A stretch of DNA of 35,432 nucleotides from the NCBI GenBank assembly GCA_026785885.1, contig JAJAZC010000214.1, positions 1 through 35,432 of the forward strand, read 5' to 3'. Shown in pieces: positions 1 to 6,859 of this stretch. The position numbers and the translations under genes were made by a program. Numbering within the stretch: position 1 is the first letter of the stretch; every line of letters begins with the position of its first letter. The notes under the pieces were generated by a model, which was not told where the DNA came from, did no database searches, and saw nothing but the letters and a program-made list of their open reading frames with translations. The DNA comes from Rubrivivax sp. (GTDB lineage: Bacteria; Pseudomonadota; Gammaproteobacteria; Burkholderiales; Burkholderiaceae_C).

Positions 1-100
1 CGCGGGGGGGGGGGGCCCCCCGGCGGGGGGGGCGGCCCCAACCCCTGCGCCACGGCGCCCCGGGGGGGGGGGCGCCCCCCAAAACGGGGCCCCCGCGACG
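1..100. other. G/C homopolymer-rich contig edge, probably low-quality sequence
   Basis: The first 100 bases are almost only runs of G and C (runs of 7 to 12 G, blocks of C) broken by a few A/T. The coding pattern of the leftward nucleotidyltransferase gene dissolves into this stretch. It looks like the unreliable end of an assembly rather than biological sequence. No gene is supported here. Confidence 0.6.
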
Positions 101-1081
101 GCAGGCGTTGGCGGGCGGCGGCGAGCACCGGCTTTGGCAGTGCAGCGGTGGTGGACGCCAGCCGCAGGTCGTCGCGCTCCACCAGCACGGCCAACAGCGT
201 GGCCGCCTGCAGCAAGTCCTTTTGCGCCTTTGCAGTGTCGGCCGCGCGGCGCGTGCTCGAGTAAAGCTTGTGCCAGGCCAGGCCAGGCGCTCGGGTGCCG
301 GTGCGTTGGCCGGTATGCAGTGCCCGCCGGCGAGCACTGCTATGGGCCGCGGCGCCGCCAGCAAATAGTCGAAGTGCGGGATGGTCTGGGCGTTCCAGTC
401 CAGCTCAGCCACCGGAACGACGCCGCCCAACGCAGCCCCTGTGGTGAGGATGTCCACCCGCAGCCCTTCCCTGCCTGGCCGCTTGACCGATGTCGCAGCC
501 ACGCCCGCCTGCCTGCCCTGGATGGCGAAGAAGCCAAGCCGGGTGGCCTGCATCGCTTCAAGGAACGAGCTTGGCGCCGCCACCTTGAGCTTGTGGCGCC
601 GGGCCAGATCGATGTCCAGCGTGCGGCAAGCCCGTGCTGCTACGCCTAAACCGTTGAGCCAAGACATGAAGGCCAGCGGGCCGACGATCACGAGGCCGGC
701 ATTAAAGAACCCGCGGTTGTATAGCTCGACGAGCACACGCGCCGCGGCTTTGTCCGCGACCTGCAGGCCCAGATGCCGAAGCTTGCGCACCTGGTCCTGG
801 GCCCGTTCGGCCGCCGCGATGCGGTGCTGCATCGCCACCAGGGTTTCGCGGTCGTCTTGCCTGCAGACAAAGTCTTCGGCCTGCGGACTGCCGGGCGCGT
901 TGTAGTAACGCCGGTACCAATAGGCGCCCGAGCCAGGCCGCTCGCGCAGCGCCAGCGAGCCGGTGCTGCCGGGCAGCAGGGTGACGTCGGCACGGGCGCG
1001 CTCGACGAGCTCGGCGTACAGGGTGGCTACGGGCCCTTCAAACGGCACATAAAGCGGGGCGTCGGCAGCTGTGCGGGGCAT
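101..1081 (-). pseudogene. GSU2403-type nucleotidyltransferase, frameshifted and cut by the contig edge
   Basis: Reading leftward from an ATG at 1081 gives an open frame that begins MPRTAADAPLYVPFEG. It carries the family pattern G-[FL]-x-L-V-x-G-x-x-A-F-x-x-x-x-N-x-x-G-V, followed by T-L-D-I-D-L-A, whose paired Asp residues would bind metal. This matches nucleotidyltransferase-fold proteins of the GSU2403 family (about 320-350 residues, substrate unknown). The usual Gly-Thr-His is Gly-Pro-Leu here. Near residue 270 the frame is lost: the expected ERLAWHKLYSSTRRA continues one frame over, through QKDLLQAATLLAVLVERDD, and then runs into the G/C edge. The cause is one extra copy of a 5-bp repeat at 272-286. 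The 3' end is missing. The family call is fairly sure; whether the break is real or an assembly error is open. Confidence 0.65.
272..286. repeat. Three tandem copies of GCCAG causing the frameshift
   Basis: On the plus strand GCCAG occurs three times in a row. Removing one 5-bp copy restores an uninterrupted reading frame (ERLAWHKL) in the leftward nucleotidyltransferase gene. This is a typical slipped-strand site. Confidence 0.75.
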
Positions 1082-1166
1082 TGCTGCTCGTACCTTAGTT
1101 TTCTTTTTCAAGGTGCAATCGTCATGGCCATGGCGCCCGTGCACCGTACTTGCACCTGCTGCTGGC

Positions 1167-1242
1167 TGGTCCACTGAATCAGTGAAATGGGCGGTGAGGG
1201 ACGCGGGCAGCACCGACCCGCTTTCAGTGATTCAGTGGACCA
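1167..1242. mobile_element. Short palindromic element, copy 1 (MITE-like)
   Basis: A 76-bp element starts TGGTCCACTGAATCA and ends with its near-perfect complement (20 of 21 bases match between arms). Read on the minus strand, its left 33 and right 32 bases closely match the ends of a second element at 29540-29707. Only the interior differs: about 11 bp here against about 100 bp there. It has no coding capacity. It lies between the divergent nucleotidyltransferase gene and fliC. A non-autonomous mobile element or a REP-like repeat is the best reading. Confidence 0.6.
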
Positions 1243-1245
1243 ACG

Positions 1246-1273
1246 TTGAATTGGCGCACCCCGGCACCGCTTA
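1246..1273 (+). promoter_or_regulatory. Weak candidate FliA (sigma-28) promoter of fliC
   Basis: TTGAATTG, a 12-bp spacer and ACCGCTTA sit 113 bp before the fliC start. The -10 matches GCCGATAA at only 5 of 8 positions. The spacing agrees with the much better FliA sites before fliD and fliS. This is a tentative call; no stronger candidate was found in the 304-bp gap before fliC. Confidence 0.25.
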
Positions 1274-1385
1274 TCGCCGCGACCCCGCTGCGGCCCAGCC
1301 CTACTCTTGCACCCAGCGTTTCGACACCTCGGCAGGACGATCCGCCCCCCAGGTCTAGTCTGCCGTTAGCCAAAGGAGTGCCGCC

Positions 1386-2252
1386 GTGCCCCAAACGATC
1401 AACACCAACCTCGTTTCGCTGAATGCCCAGCGCAACCTGAGCACCAGCCAATCGTCGCTGGCCACCGCGATGCAGCGCCTGTCCTCAGGCCTGCGTGTCA
1501 ACAGTGCCAAGGACGACGCCGCCGGTCTGGCGATTGCCGAGCGCATGAACTCGCAGGTGCGCGGCATGAACGTGGCCATCCGCAACGCCAACGACGGCAT
1601 CTCGATGGCGCAGGTCGGTGAAGGCGCCTTGGGCAAGATCGGTGAGCAGCTGCAGCGCATGCGCGAGTTGGCCGTGCAATCGGCCAACGGCACCAACACC
1701 CCGGCCGACCGCCAGAGCCTGAACGGAGAGTTCGTGCAGCTGGCGCAGGAAGCCACGCGCACGCTGGGCGGCACGCAGTTCAACGGCCAGAACATCCTGG
1801 CTACGACGGCGACCTCGGTCTTCCAGATCGGCGCCAACAACAGCACCACCATCGATCAGTTGACCGTCGGCTCCTTCGACTGGAGAACCGTGAGCGGCAT
1901 CACGACAGTGCTCGGCAACACGGTCATCTCCGGCACGTCTATCCCCACTGCGCAGATCACCGACGTGGGCGGCGCGCAGGCCTCGATCAGCAGCATCGAC
2001 GGCGCGATCGACGCCGTCAACAGCCAGCGTGCGACCTTCGGCGCGGTGCAGAACCGCTTCGAGAACGTCGTCGCCACGCTGATGGTCGCAACCGAAAGCC
2101 AGAGCGCCGCGCGCAGCCGCATCATGGACGCCGACTACGCGGCCGAGACCGCAGCGCTGTCGCGCGCGCAAATCCTGCAGCAGGCCGGCAACGCGATGGT
2201 CGCGCAGGCCAACCAGTTGCCGCAGCAGGTGCTGGCGCTGTTGCAGCGCTGA
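1386..2252 (+). CDS. fliC: Flagellin FliC (compact, 288 aa)
   Basis: This is the filament subunit, exported through the flagellar type III system and polymerised outside the cell. It starts at a GTG preceded by AAAGGAG at good spacing. The N-terminal D0/D1 region (about residues 1-140) is classic: INTNLVSLNAQRNLS, then LSSGLRVNSAKDDAAGLAIAERM with DGISMAQ. LQRMRELAVQSANGT is close to the consensus TLR5-recognised helix. The C-terminal D1/D0 region (about 205-288) ends in ILQQAGNAMVAQANQLPQQVLALLQR. Only about 60 residues separate the two, so D2/D3 domains are essentially absent and the filament surface should be minimal. It is followed by fliD, fliS and fliT. Confidence 0.96.
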   Translation: MPQTINTNLVSLNAQRNLSTSQSSLATAMQRLSSGLRVNSAKDDAAGLAIAERMNSQVRGMNVAIRNANDGISMAQVGEGALGKIGEQLQRMRELAVQSANGTNTPADRQSLNGEFVQLAQEATRTLGGTQFNGQNILATTATSVFQIGANNSTTIDQLTVGSFDWRTVSGITTVLGNTVISGTSIPTAQITDVGGAQASISSIDGAIDAVNSQRATFGAVQNRFENVVATLMVATESQSAARSRIMDADYAAETAALSRAQILQQAGNAMVAQANQLPQQVLALLQR

Positions 2253-2398
2253 GGCAGGCTTGATGCAGCGCTGGAGCAGCGATGACGTCGCACTGAAGCG
2301 CCGAAGCGCTGAGGCCTCGCCACCGCGACGCTGACGCCGCGCAGCCGCGCCAGGACCCGGCCGTAACAAGCCAACACACCCGGCCGCCGGGCTGCCGC

Positions 2399-2425
2399 TC
2401 AAGCCGGCGCCGCGCACGCCGATAA
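2399..2425 (+). promoter_or_regulatory. FliA (sigma-28) promoter of fliD
   Basis: TCAAGCCG, an 11-bp spacer and an exact GCCGATAA -10 lie 88 bp before the fliD start. This matches the sigma-28 consensus architecture (TAAAGTTT, 11 bp, GCCGATAA), so fliD can be transcribed as a late gene independently of fliC. Confidence 0.75.
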
Positions 2426-2512
2426 GGGGCTCAGGGGTACGCCGTTCTTGGCCGCCCCCGAGCCCTTTGACCTTCGTTGGCCGCCGGCCGGCCCGCATCA
2501 GGAGACAACGCC

Positions 2513-3964
2513 ATGCCCGCAATCACCTCACTCGGCATCGGCAGCGGTGTGGACATCAACAGCATGGTGTCGCAGTTGGTAGCGCTGGAAAGCCGGCCAC
2601 TGGTGGCCATGCGCAATGAGGCCAAGTCGCTGCAGACGCAGGTCTCCTCCTACGGCCAGCTGAGCAGCCTGCTGGGCACGCTGCAGACCGCCGCCGGCAA
2701 GCTCACCAGTGCCACGCTGTGGACCCGCGCCACCGCCACCAGCAGCGACGACAGCGCGGTGGCCGTGGCCGGCGGCTCCAGCGCTGCCCCGGGCAGTTAT
2801 GCCGTCAGCGTGCAGAAGCTGGCCGCCAGCCAGACGGTGGTTTCCACCAGCAGCTACAGCGCCGCCACCGAGCTGGTGGGCAGCGGCACGTTGACGCTGG
2901 ATATCGGCCGCTGGGACCTGCCGCCGATGAACTTCGTGCCGCAGGTCGGCCGCGCTCCCGTGACGGTGACCACCACCGCCAGCGACACGCTGCAGACACT
3001 GCGCGACAAAATCAACGGCCTGGGTGCCGGCGTCACCGCAGCCATCGTCACCGACAGCAGTGGCGCGCGCTTGTCGCTGCGCTCAACGGCCACCGGTGCC
3101 GACAACGGTTTTCGCATCAGCGCGAGTGACGCCGACGGCAACGCCACCGACGCCGCCGGCTTGTCGCGATTCGCCTTCGACCCCGCCGCCGGCAACCTCA
3201 ACACCGAGCAAAAAGTGCCGGCTGCCAACGCGCTGGCCACCGTCAACGGCATCACCGTCAGCTCTGCCAGCAACGAGCTGAGCACCGTGGTGGACGGGCT
3301 GACGCTGCGCTTGCGCAAAGAAGGCCCGGGCAGCGTCGATCTCACCGTCACCAGCGACCGCGAGGCTGTGAAGACCGCCGTGAAGGAGTTTGCCGACGCC
3401 TACAACGCGCTGGCCAAGACCATTGGCGATCAAACCAAGTACGACGCCGCCAGCAAGGTCGGCGGGCCGCTGCAGGGCGACAGCGCGGCCACCGGTCTGC
3501 AGCGCCAGTTGCGCAGCCTGCTCAACACCGCCTCGGGCGCGTCAGCGCAGTTCGCGCGGCTTTCGGACATCGGCCTGGAGTTGCAGCGCGACGGCACGCT
3601 GAAGGTCGACGGCGGCAAGCTCGACAGCGCCACCGGCAACCTGGCCGAGCTAAAGAAGGCCTTTGCCAACAGCGATCTGGCGCAGCCGCAGAACGACGGC
3701 TTCGCGCGCCGTTACGCCACGCTGGCCACGCAGATTTTGGGCAGCGACGGCACGTTGACCACCCGCACCGAAGGCCTGCGCGAACGCCTGTCCCGCAACA
3801 GCGACAACCAGACGCGGCTCGGCGAGCGCGTCGAGCGCTACCAGGCCCGCCTGGTGGCGCAGTACACCGCGATGGATGCCAACCTGGCCAAGCTCAACTC
3901 GCTGCAGAGCTACATGACGCAGCAGCTGGCAGCGCTTACGGCCAGCAACAACCCGCAGAAGTAA
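2513..3964 (+). CDS. fliD: Flagellar filament cap protein FliD (HAP2, 483 aa)
   Basis: FliD caps the growing filament and catalyses flagellin insertion. The start is the ATG at 2513 behind AGGAG; an upstream in-frame ATG at 2477 lacks a ribosome site and would precede the conserved N-terminus. Residues 1-30 read MPAITSLGIGSGVDINSMVSQLVALE, the hallmark of the family. The middle has the usual variable, Ser/Thr/Ala-rich D2-D3 region. The C-terminal part (about 290-475) contains the FliD_C pattern with FADAYNALAK, and ends in coiled-coil segments such as ERVERYQARLVAQYTAMDANLAKLNSLQSYM, cut here only by its own stop. Its stop codon lies in a 13-bp tandem repeat. Confidence 0.96.
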   Translation: MPAITSLGIGSGVDINSMVSQLVALESRPLVAMRNEAKSLQTQVSSYGQLSSLLGTLQTAAGKLTSATLWTRATATSSDDSAVAVAGGSSAAPGSYAVSVQKLAASQTVVSTSSYSAATELVGSGTLTLDIGRWDLPPMNFVPQVGRAPVTVTTTASDTLQTLRDKINGLGAGVTAAIVTDSSGARLSLRSTATGADNGFRISASDADGNATDAAGLSRFAFDPAAGNLNTEQKVPAANALATVNGITVSSASNELSTVVDGLTLRLRKEGPGSVDLTVTSDREAVKTAVKEFADAYNALAKTIGDQTKYDAASKVGGPLQGDSAATGLQRQLRSLLNTASGASAQFARLSDIGLELQRDGTLKVDGGKLDSATGNLAELKKAFANSDLAQPQNDGFARRYATLATQILGSDGTLTTRTEGLRERLSRNSDNQTRLGERVERYQARLVAQYTAMDANLAKLNSLQSYMTQQLAALTASNNPQK

Positions 3965-4017
3965 CTCCCGCAAGTGACTCCCGGAAGTAACCCCCGGAAG
4001 TAACCCCCGGAAGTAAC
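3961..4017. repeat. 13-bp tandem repeat over the fliD stop codon
   Basis: Four consecutive 13-bp units (3961-3973, 3974-3986, 3987-3999, 4000-4012) plus a partial fifth follow the consensus GTAACCCCCGGAA. The last two full units are identical; the first two differ by two or three bases. The TAA stop of fliD is inside the first unit. The array ends 28 bp before the fliS promoter. Confidence 0.85.
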
Positions 4018-4044
4018 GCTGTCCGTGTGCGGCGGCACAGCCGC

Positions 4045-4072
4045 TCAAGTGGCCTGGAGGCCGGGCCGATAA
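4045..4072 (+). promoter_or_regulatory. FliA (sigma-28) promoter of fliS-fliT
   Basis: TCAAGTGG, a 12-bp spacer and an exact GCCGATAA -10 end 36 bp before the fliS start. It is almost the same site as that before fliD, so the chaperone genes appear to have their own late promoter. Confidence 0.75.
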
Positions 4073-4108
4073 CACAAACATCCCAGCCTCCATAGCGACA
4101 CCGCCCCG

Positions 4109-4570
4109 ATGTTCGCCAGCTCCTACCCCACCCGCTCCAACCCCCGTGCTCTGCACGGTGGGCTGTACAACCAAGTCGGCGTCGAGACCCGTGTCTCCGG
4201 CGCCACGCCCCACCAGCTGGTGGCGCTGCTGTTCGACGGCTTCATGGAGGCCATCGCACAAGCGCGTGGCGCCCTGCGCGCCGGCCGTCTGGCCGACAAG
4301 GGCCAAGCCATCGGCCGCGCGGTGCGCATCGTCGAAGAAGGTCTGCGCGCCGGGCTCGACCACCAGGCCGGCGGCACGCTGGCGCGCGATCTGGACGAGC
4401 TCTACACCTACCTGTGCATCCGCCTGACGCTGGCCAACGTGCGCAACGACGAGGCCATGCTGGACGAATGCCAGCGCCTGGTGCAGCCGCTGCGGGAAGC
4501 CTGGGCCAGCATCGGCCCCGGCGGCTCGGCCAACGCAGACACCGCAGCAGCAACACCAGGCCGCGCGTGA
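4109..4570 (+). CDS. fliS: Flagellin export chaperone FliS
   Basis: FliS binds the disordered C-terminus of flagellin in the cytoplasm, prevents early polymerisation and delivers it to the export gate. The 153-residue protein has the family pattern: Tyr-containing N-terminus, VETRVSGATPHQLVALLFDGFMEAI at about 27-51, a four-helix bundle, and DLDELYTYLCIRLTLANV near 93-110. The last 20 residues are a Gly/Ala tail. The ATG at 4109 has no strong ribosome site but is the only start giving the normal family length. The stop overlaps the start of fliT (TGATG). Confidence 0.94.
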   Translation: MFASSYPTRSNPRALHGGLYNQVGVETRVSGATPHQLVALLFDGFMEAIAQARGALRAGRLADKGQAIGRAVRIVEEGLRAGLDHQAGGTLARDLDELYTYLCIRLTLANVRNDEAMLDECQRLVQPLREAWASIGPGGSANADTAAATPGRA

Positions 4571-5031
4571 TGAGCGCCGCACCCGCCCGCCGCGAGATCG
4601 GCCTCGATCCGCAGCTGCTGAGCTACTACGAGGCGATCGAACGCGCCAGCGCCGACATGCTCAGCGCAGCCCGTGCCGGCAACTGGGACGAGGTGGTCAA
4701 ACTCGAAGGCGCCTGCGTGCTGCTGATCAGCCAGCTCAAGAACGCAGCGCAAGAGCCGCCGCCGGCAGCCGGGCCCGGCGACGCAGCGGCTGCCACCCGC
4801 TTCATGTCTGCGTCTGCGTCTACATCGGCTTGCACATCAGCTTCCGACTCGGCCTCCGCATTCGTCTCTGCGGCCAGCCACGATCTGCGGCAAGCGCAGC
4901 AGGCTGCACGCATCAAGTCACGCATCATGCAGCGCATCCTCGTCAACGACGCCGAGATTCGCCACCTGGCCGAGCCCTGGCTACAGGACCTGGACGACAC
5001 GCTGGCTGGCCGCAGCAAGACGCTGCATTGA
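4570..5031 (+). CDS. fliT: Flagellar chaperone FliT-like protein
   Basis: FliT chaperones the cap protein FliD, and in enterobacteria also restrains FlhDC. The ATG at 4570 overlaps the fliS stop by one base, which suggests translational coupling. The helical N-terminus (LLSYYEAIERASADMLSAARAGNWDEVVKLE) and the C-terminal helix (RIMQRILVNDAEIRHLAEPWLQDL) fit the family. Between them, roughly residues 72-105 hold a low-complexity Ser/Ala/Thr insertion with repeated Ser-Ala pairs that is not usual in FliT and is probably a disordered linker. Identity rests on position plus these patterns. Confidence 0.8.
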   Translation: MSAAPARREIGLDPQLLSYYEAIERASADMLSAARAGNWDEVVKLEGACVLLISQLKNAAQEPPPAAGPGDAAAATRFMSASASTSACTSASDSASAFVSAASHDLRQAQQAARIKSRIMQRILVNDAEIRHLAEPWLQDLDDTLAGRSKTLH

Positions 5032-5043
5032 GAGCCGGGCGCC

Positions 5044-5874
5044 ATGATGTTTCAGGACACCCGGCCTGCCCAGCTCGACTGCACGGGCGGCGAAGACCCG
5101 TGGGCAAGCTTTCGCGTCGTGCCGCCGCAGGCCTGCCTGACGCTACTGCGCGCGCTGTGCAACGGCCAGGTGCCGCTCAACCTCAACGGGCCTGACGGCA
5201 GCGTGCTGTCGACCACGCTGTGGTCGGTCGACGCCAAGCAGCAACGCCTAAGCTTCAGCGCACCGCCCGACACATCGGCACTGGACCGCCTCGTCGAAGC
5301 CGGCGAAGCGGTTGCTGTCGCCTACATCGACAGCGTCAAGCTGCAATTCGACATCGACCGGCTGCTGCTGGTGCAAGGCGCGCAGGCATGCGCTCTGCAC
5401 AGCGCGATGCCGGCCTCGGTGCTGCGTTTTCAACGCCGCCAGGCCTGGCGCGTGCGGCCCACCGAGCGCGAGGCGCTGCGCGCCTACCTGCGCCACCCGG
5501 CCGTTGCCGACCTGCCGCTGGCGCTGCGCGTGCTGGACCTCAGCATCGGCGGCTGCGCGCTGTGGCAGCCGCCCGATCAGCCGCCGCTGCAGGCCGGCAC
5601 CCGCATCGCCGATGTGATTGTCAAGCTCGACGGCGAGACGCAGTTCCGCTGCGGGCTGATCCTGCAACACGTCGCTGCTGTGCGCAGCAACAGCGTCTCG
5701 GACAGCTTCATCGACCGCGTTACCGACAGCGGTCTGAACACCAGCGCCGACAGCAGCCCCGGCGGCGTCCGGCTGGGCTGTGAATGGCTGGCGCTGGGCG
5801 GCGCTGCCGAGCGCACGTTGCAGCGCTGGATCGACCAGATGCAAAAGCGCCGACGCCACCTGGCGTTGGGCTGA
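5044..5874 (+). CDS. ycgR: YcgR-like PilZ flagellar brake protein
   Basis: YcgR binds cyclic di-GMP through its PilZ domain and then interacts with the rotor or stator to slow rotation. The 276-residue protein has a YcgR N-terminal domain (about 20-125) and a C-terminal PilZ domain. Both c-di-GMP signatures are visible: RxxxR at R132-R136 in FQRRQAWR, and D/NxSxxG at D165-G170 (DLSIGG). An unusual polar loop of about 25 residues (SNSVSDSFIDRVTDSG...) interrupts the domain before the last strand. The start is one of two adjacent ATGs (5044 or 5047). It follows fliT by 12 bp and is probably co-transcribed with it. Confidence 0.88.
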   Translation: MMFQDTRPAQLDCTGGEDPWASFRVVPPQACLTLLRALCNGQVPLNLNGPDGSVLSTTLWSVDAKQQRLSFSAPPDTSALDRLVEAGEAVAVAYIDSVKLQFDIDRLLLVQGAQACALHSAMPASVLRFQRRQAWRVRPTEREALRAYLRHPAVADLPLALRVLDLSIGGCALWQPPDQPPLQAGTRIADVIVKLDGETQFRCGLILQHVAAVRSNSVSDSFIDRVTDSGLNTSADSSPGGVRLGCEWLALGGAAERTLQRWIDQMQKRRRHLALG

Positions 5875-5885
5875 CAGGCCAGGCT

Positions 5886-6299
5886 ATGCCCTGCATAACG
5901 CCCCGACAACGCGGCTTCACGCTGGTGGAGGTGCTGACCACGTGCACGCTGCTGGCGCTGCTGGCGGCCTTTAGCTGGCCGAGCTTGAAGGAGCGTGAGT
6001 TGCAGATCGGCCGCATCGATGCAGTGCAGGCGCTGACGCGTGTGCAGCAGGCGCAGGAGCAGTTCCGCAGTGCGCACGGCCTGTATGCCGCCGACCTTTC
6101 GGCGCTGGCCGGCACCGCGCCGCGCAGCCCGCAGGGCCGTTACGCCATCCACCTGGCGCTGGACGGGCCCGAGGGCTACCGCGTCAGCGCCCTGGCGCAA
6201 GGCACGCAAGCTGCTGACGCAACCTGCGCGACCTTGACGCTGCAGGTGCGCCAGGGATTCGCGCAAACGGGCCCGGACGCCCGCTGCTGGCTGCGCTGA
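5886..6299 (+). CDS. Type IV pilin-like protein (PilE/ComP-type pseudopilin)
   Basis: A 137-residue prepilin begins MPCITPRQRGFTLVEVLT. The short basic leader, the G|FTLVE prepilin peptidase site (Glu5 present) and the following hydrophobic helix CTLLALLAAFSWPSL are diagnostic. The globular part has the pattern of small PilE-type minor pilins (VQQAQEQFRSAHGLYAADLSAL, later RYAIHLALDGPEGYRVSALAQ). It starts 11 bp after ycgR. Such proteins are inner-membrane pilus subunits assembled by a type IV pilus machine, none of which is encoded in this window. Its place in a flagellar locus is odd. Confidence 0.85.
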   Translation: MPCITPRQRGFTLVEVLTTCTLLALLAAFSWPSLKERELQIGRIDAVQALTRVQQAQEQFRSAHGLYAADLSALAGTAPRSPQGRYAIHLALDGPEGYRVSALAQGTQAADATCATLTLQVRQGFAQTGPDARCWLR

Positions 6300-6325
6300 A
6301 AAGTCGTGAGCGAACACAGCTGCCC

Positions 6326-6859
6326 ATGAGAGCCCAGCCCGCCAACAACCGCCAACACGGCCTCACGCTGCTGGAGCTGGTGATGACGCTGGCCGTGCTG
6401 GCCGTATTGAGCGCGCTTGCACTGCCGTCGTTCAGCGCGCAGATGGACCAGCGGCGCCTGGCCGGCGCGGCCGAGGCGCTGCTGGCCGACATCAACGAAG
6501 GCCGCTTCGAAGCAGCCCACCAGCGGCGCAGCCTGCACCTGGTGGTGCAGCCCGGCGCCGCCTGGTGTTGGGCCGTGGCACTGGAGCCGGGCTGCCCCTG
6601 CGGCCAGACTGCCGCCTGCGCCTTGAAGAGTACCCGCCCGGTCGATCACCCGAGCATCGTGCTGAGCCAGGCGCAGCCCTTGCAACTGCTGCCCGCGGGC
6701 CTGGCCGGTGGCGCTGTCACCGGCGTTGGTAGCGCCGGCACCGGCGCCGCCGTGCTCGAATCCCGCAGCGGCCAGCAACTGCGGCTGGACATGCACGCCA
6801 TGGGACGCGGCCACTGGTGCACGCTGGCCGGGCCGCCTTCACGCTACCCGCCATGTTGA
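6326..6859 (+). CDS. GspH/FimT-family pseudopilin
   Basis: This 177-residue protein has a basic leader followed by HGLTLLELVMTLAVLAVLSALALPSF, a type IV prepilin signal with Glu5 in LLELV and the methylated N-terminal helix. The rest resembles FimT/GspH minor pseudopilins: QRRLAGAAEALLADINEGRFEAAHQ, where the family usually has a stretch about selecting R/A-rich helices, and a Cys-containing C-terminal domain (CWAV, GCPCG, CALKS, WCTLAG). FimT-type minor pilins have been linked to pilus initiation and DNA uptake. It lies 26 bp after the previous pilin gene and overlaps the next gene by 7 bp. Confidence 0.82.
   Translation: MRAQPANNRQHGLTLLELVMTLAVLAVLSALALPSFSAQMDQRRLAGAAEALLADINEGRFEAAHQRRSLHLVVQPGAAWCWAVALEPGCPCGQTAACALKSTRPVDHPSIVLSQAQPLQLLPAGLAGGAVTGVGSAGTGAAVLESRSGQQLRLDMHAMGRGHWCTLAGPPSRYPPC

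Noticed and set aside
2253-2398. Terminator after fliC
   Set aside because: Several AGCGCT repeats could pair, but no stable stem followed by a T-run is present.
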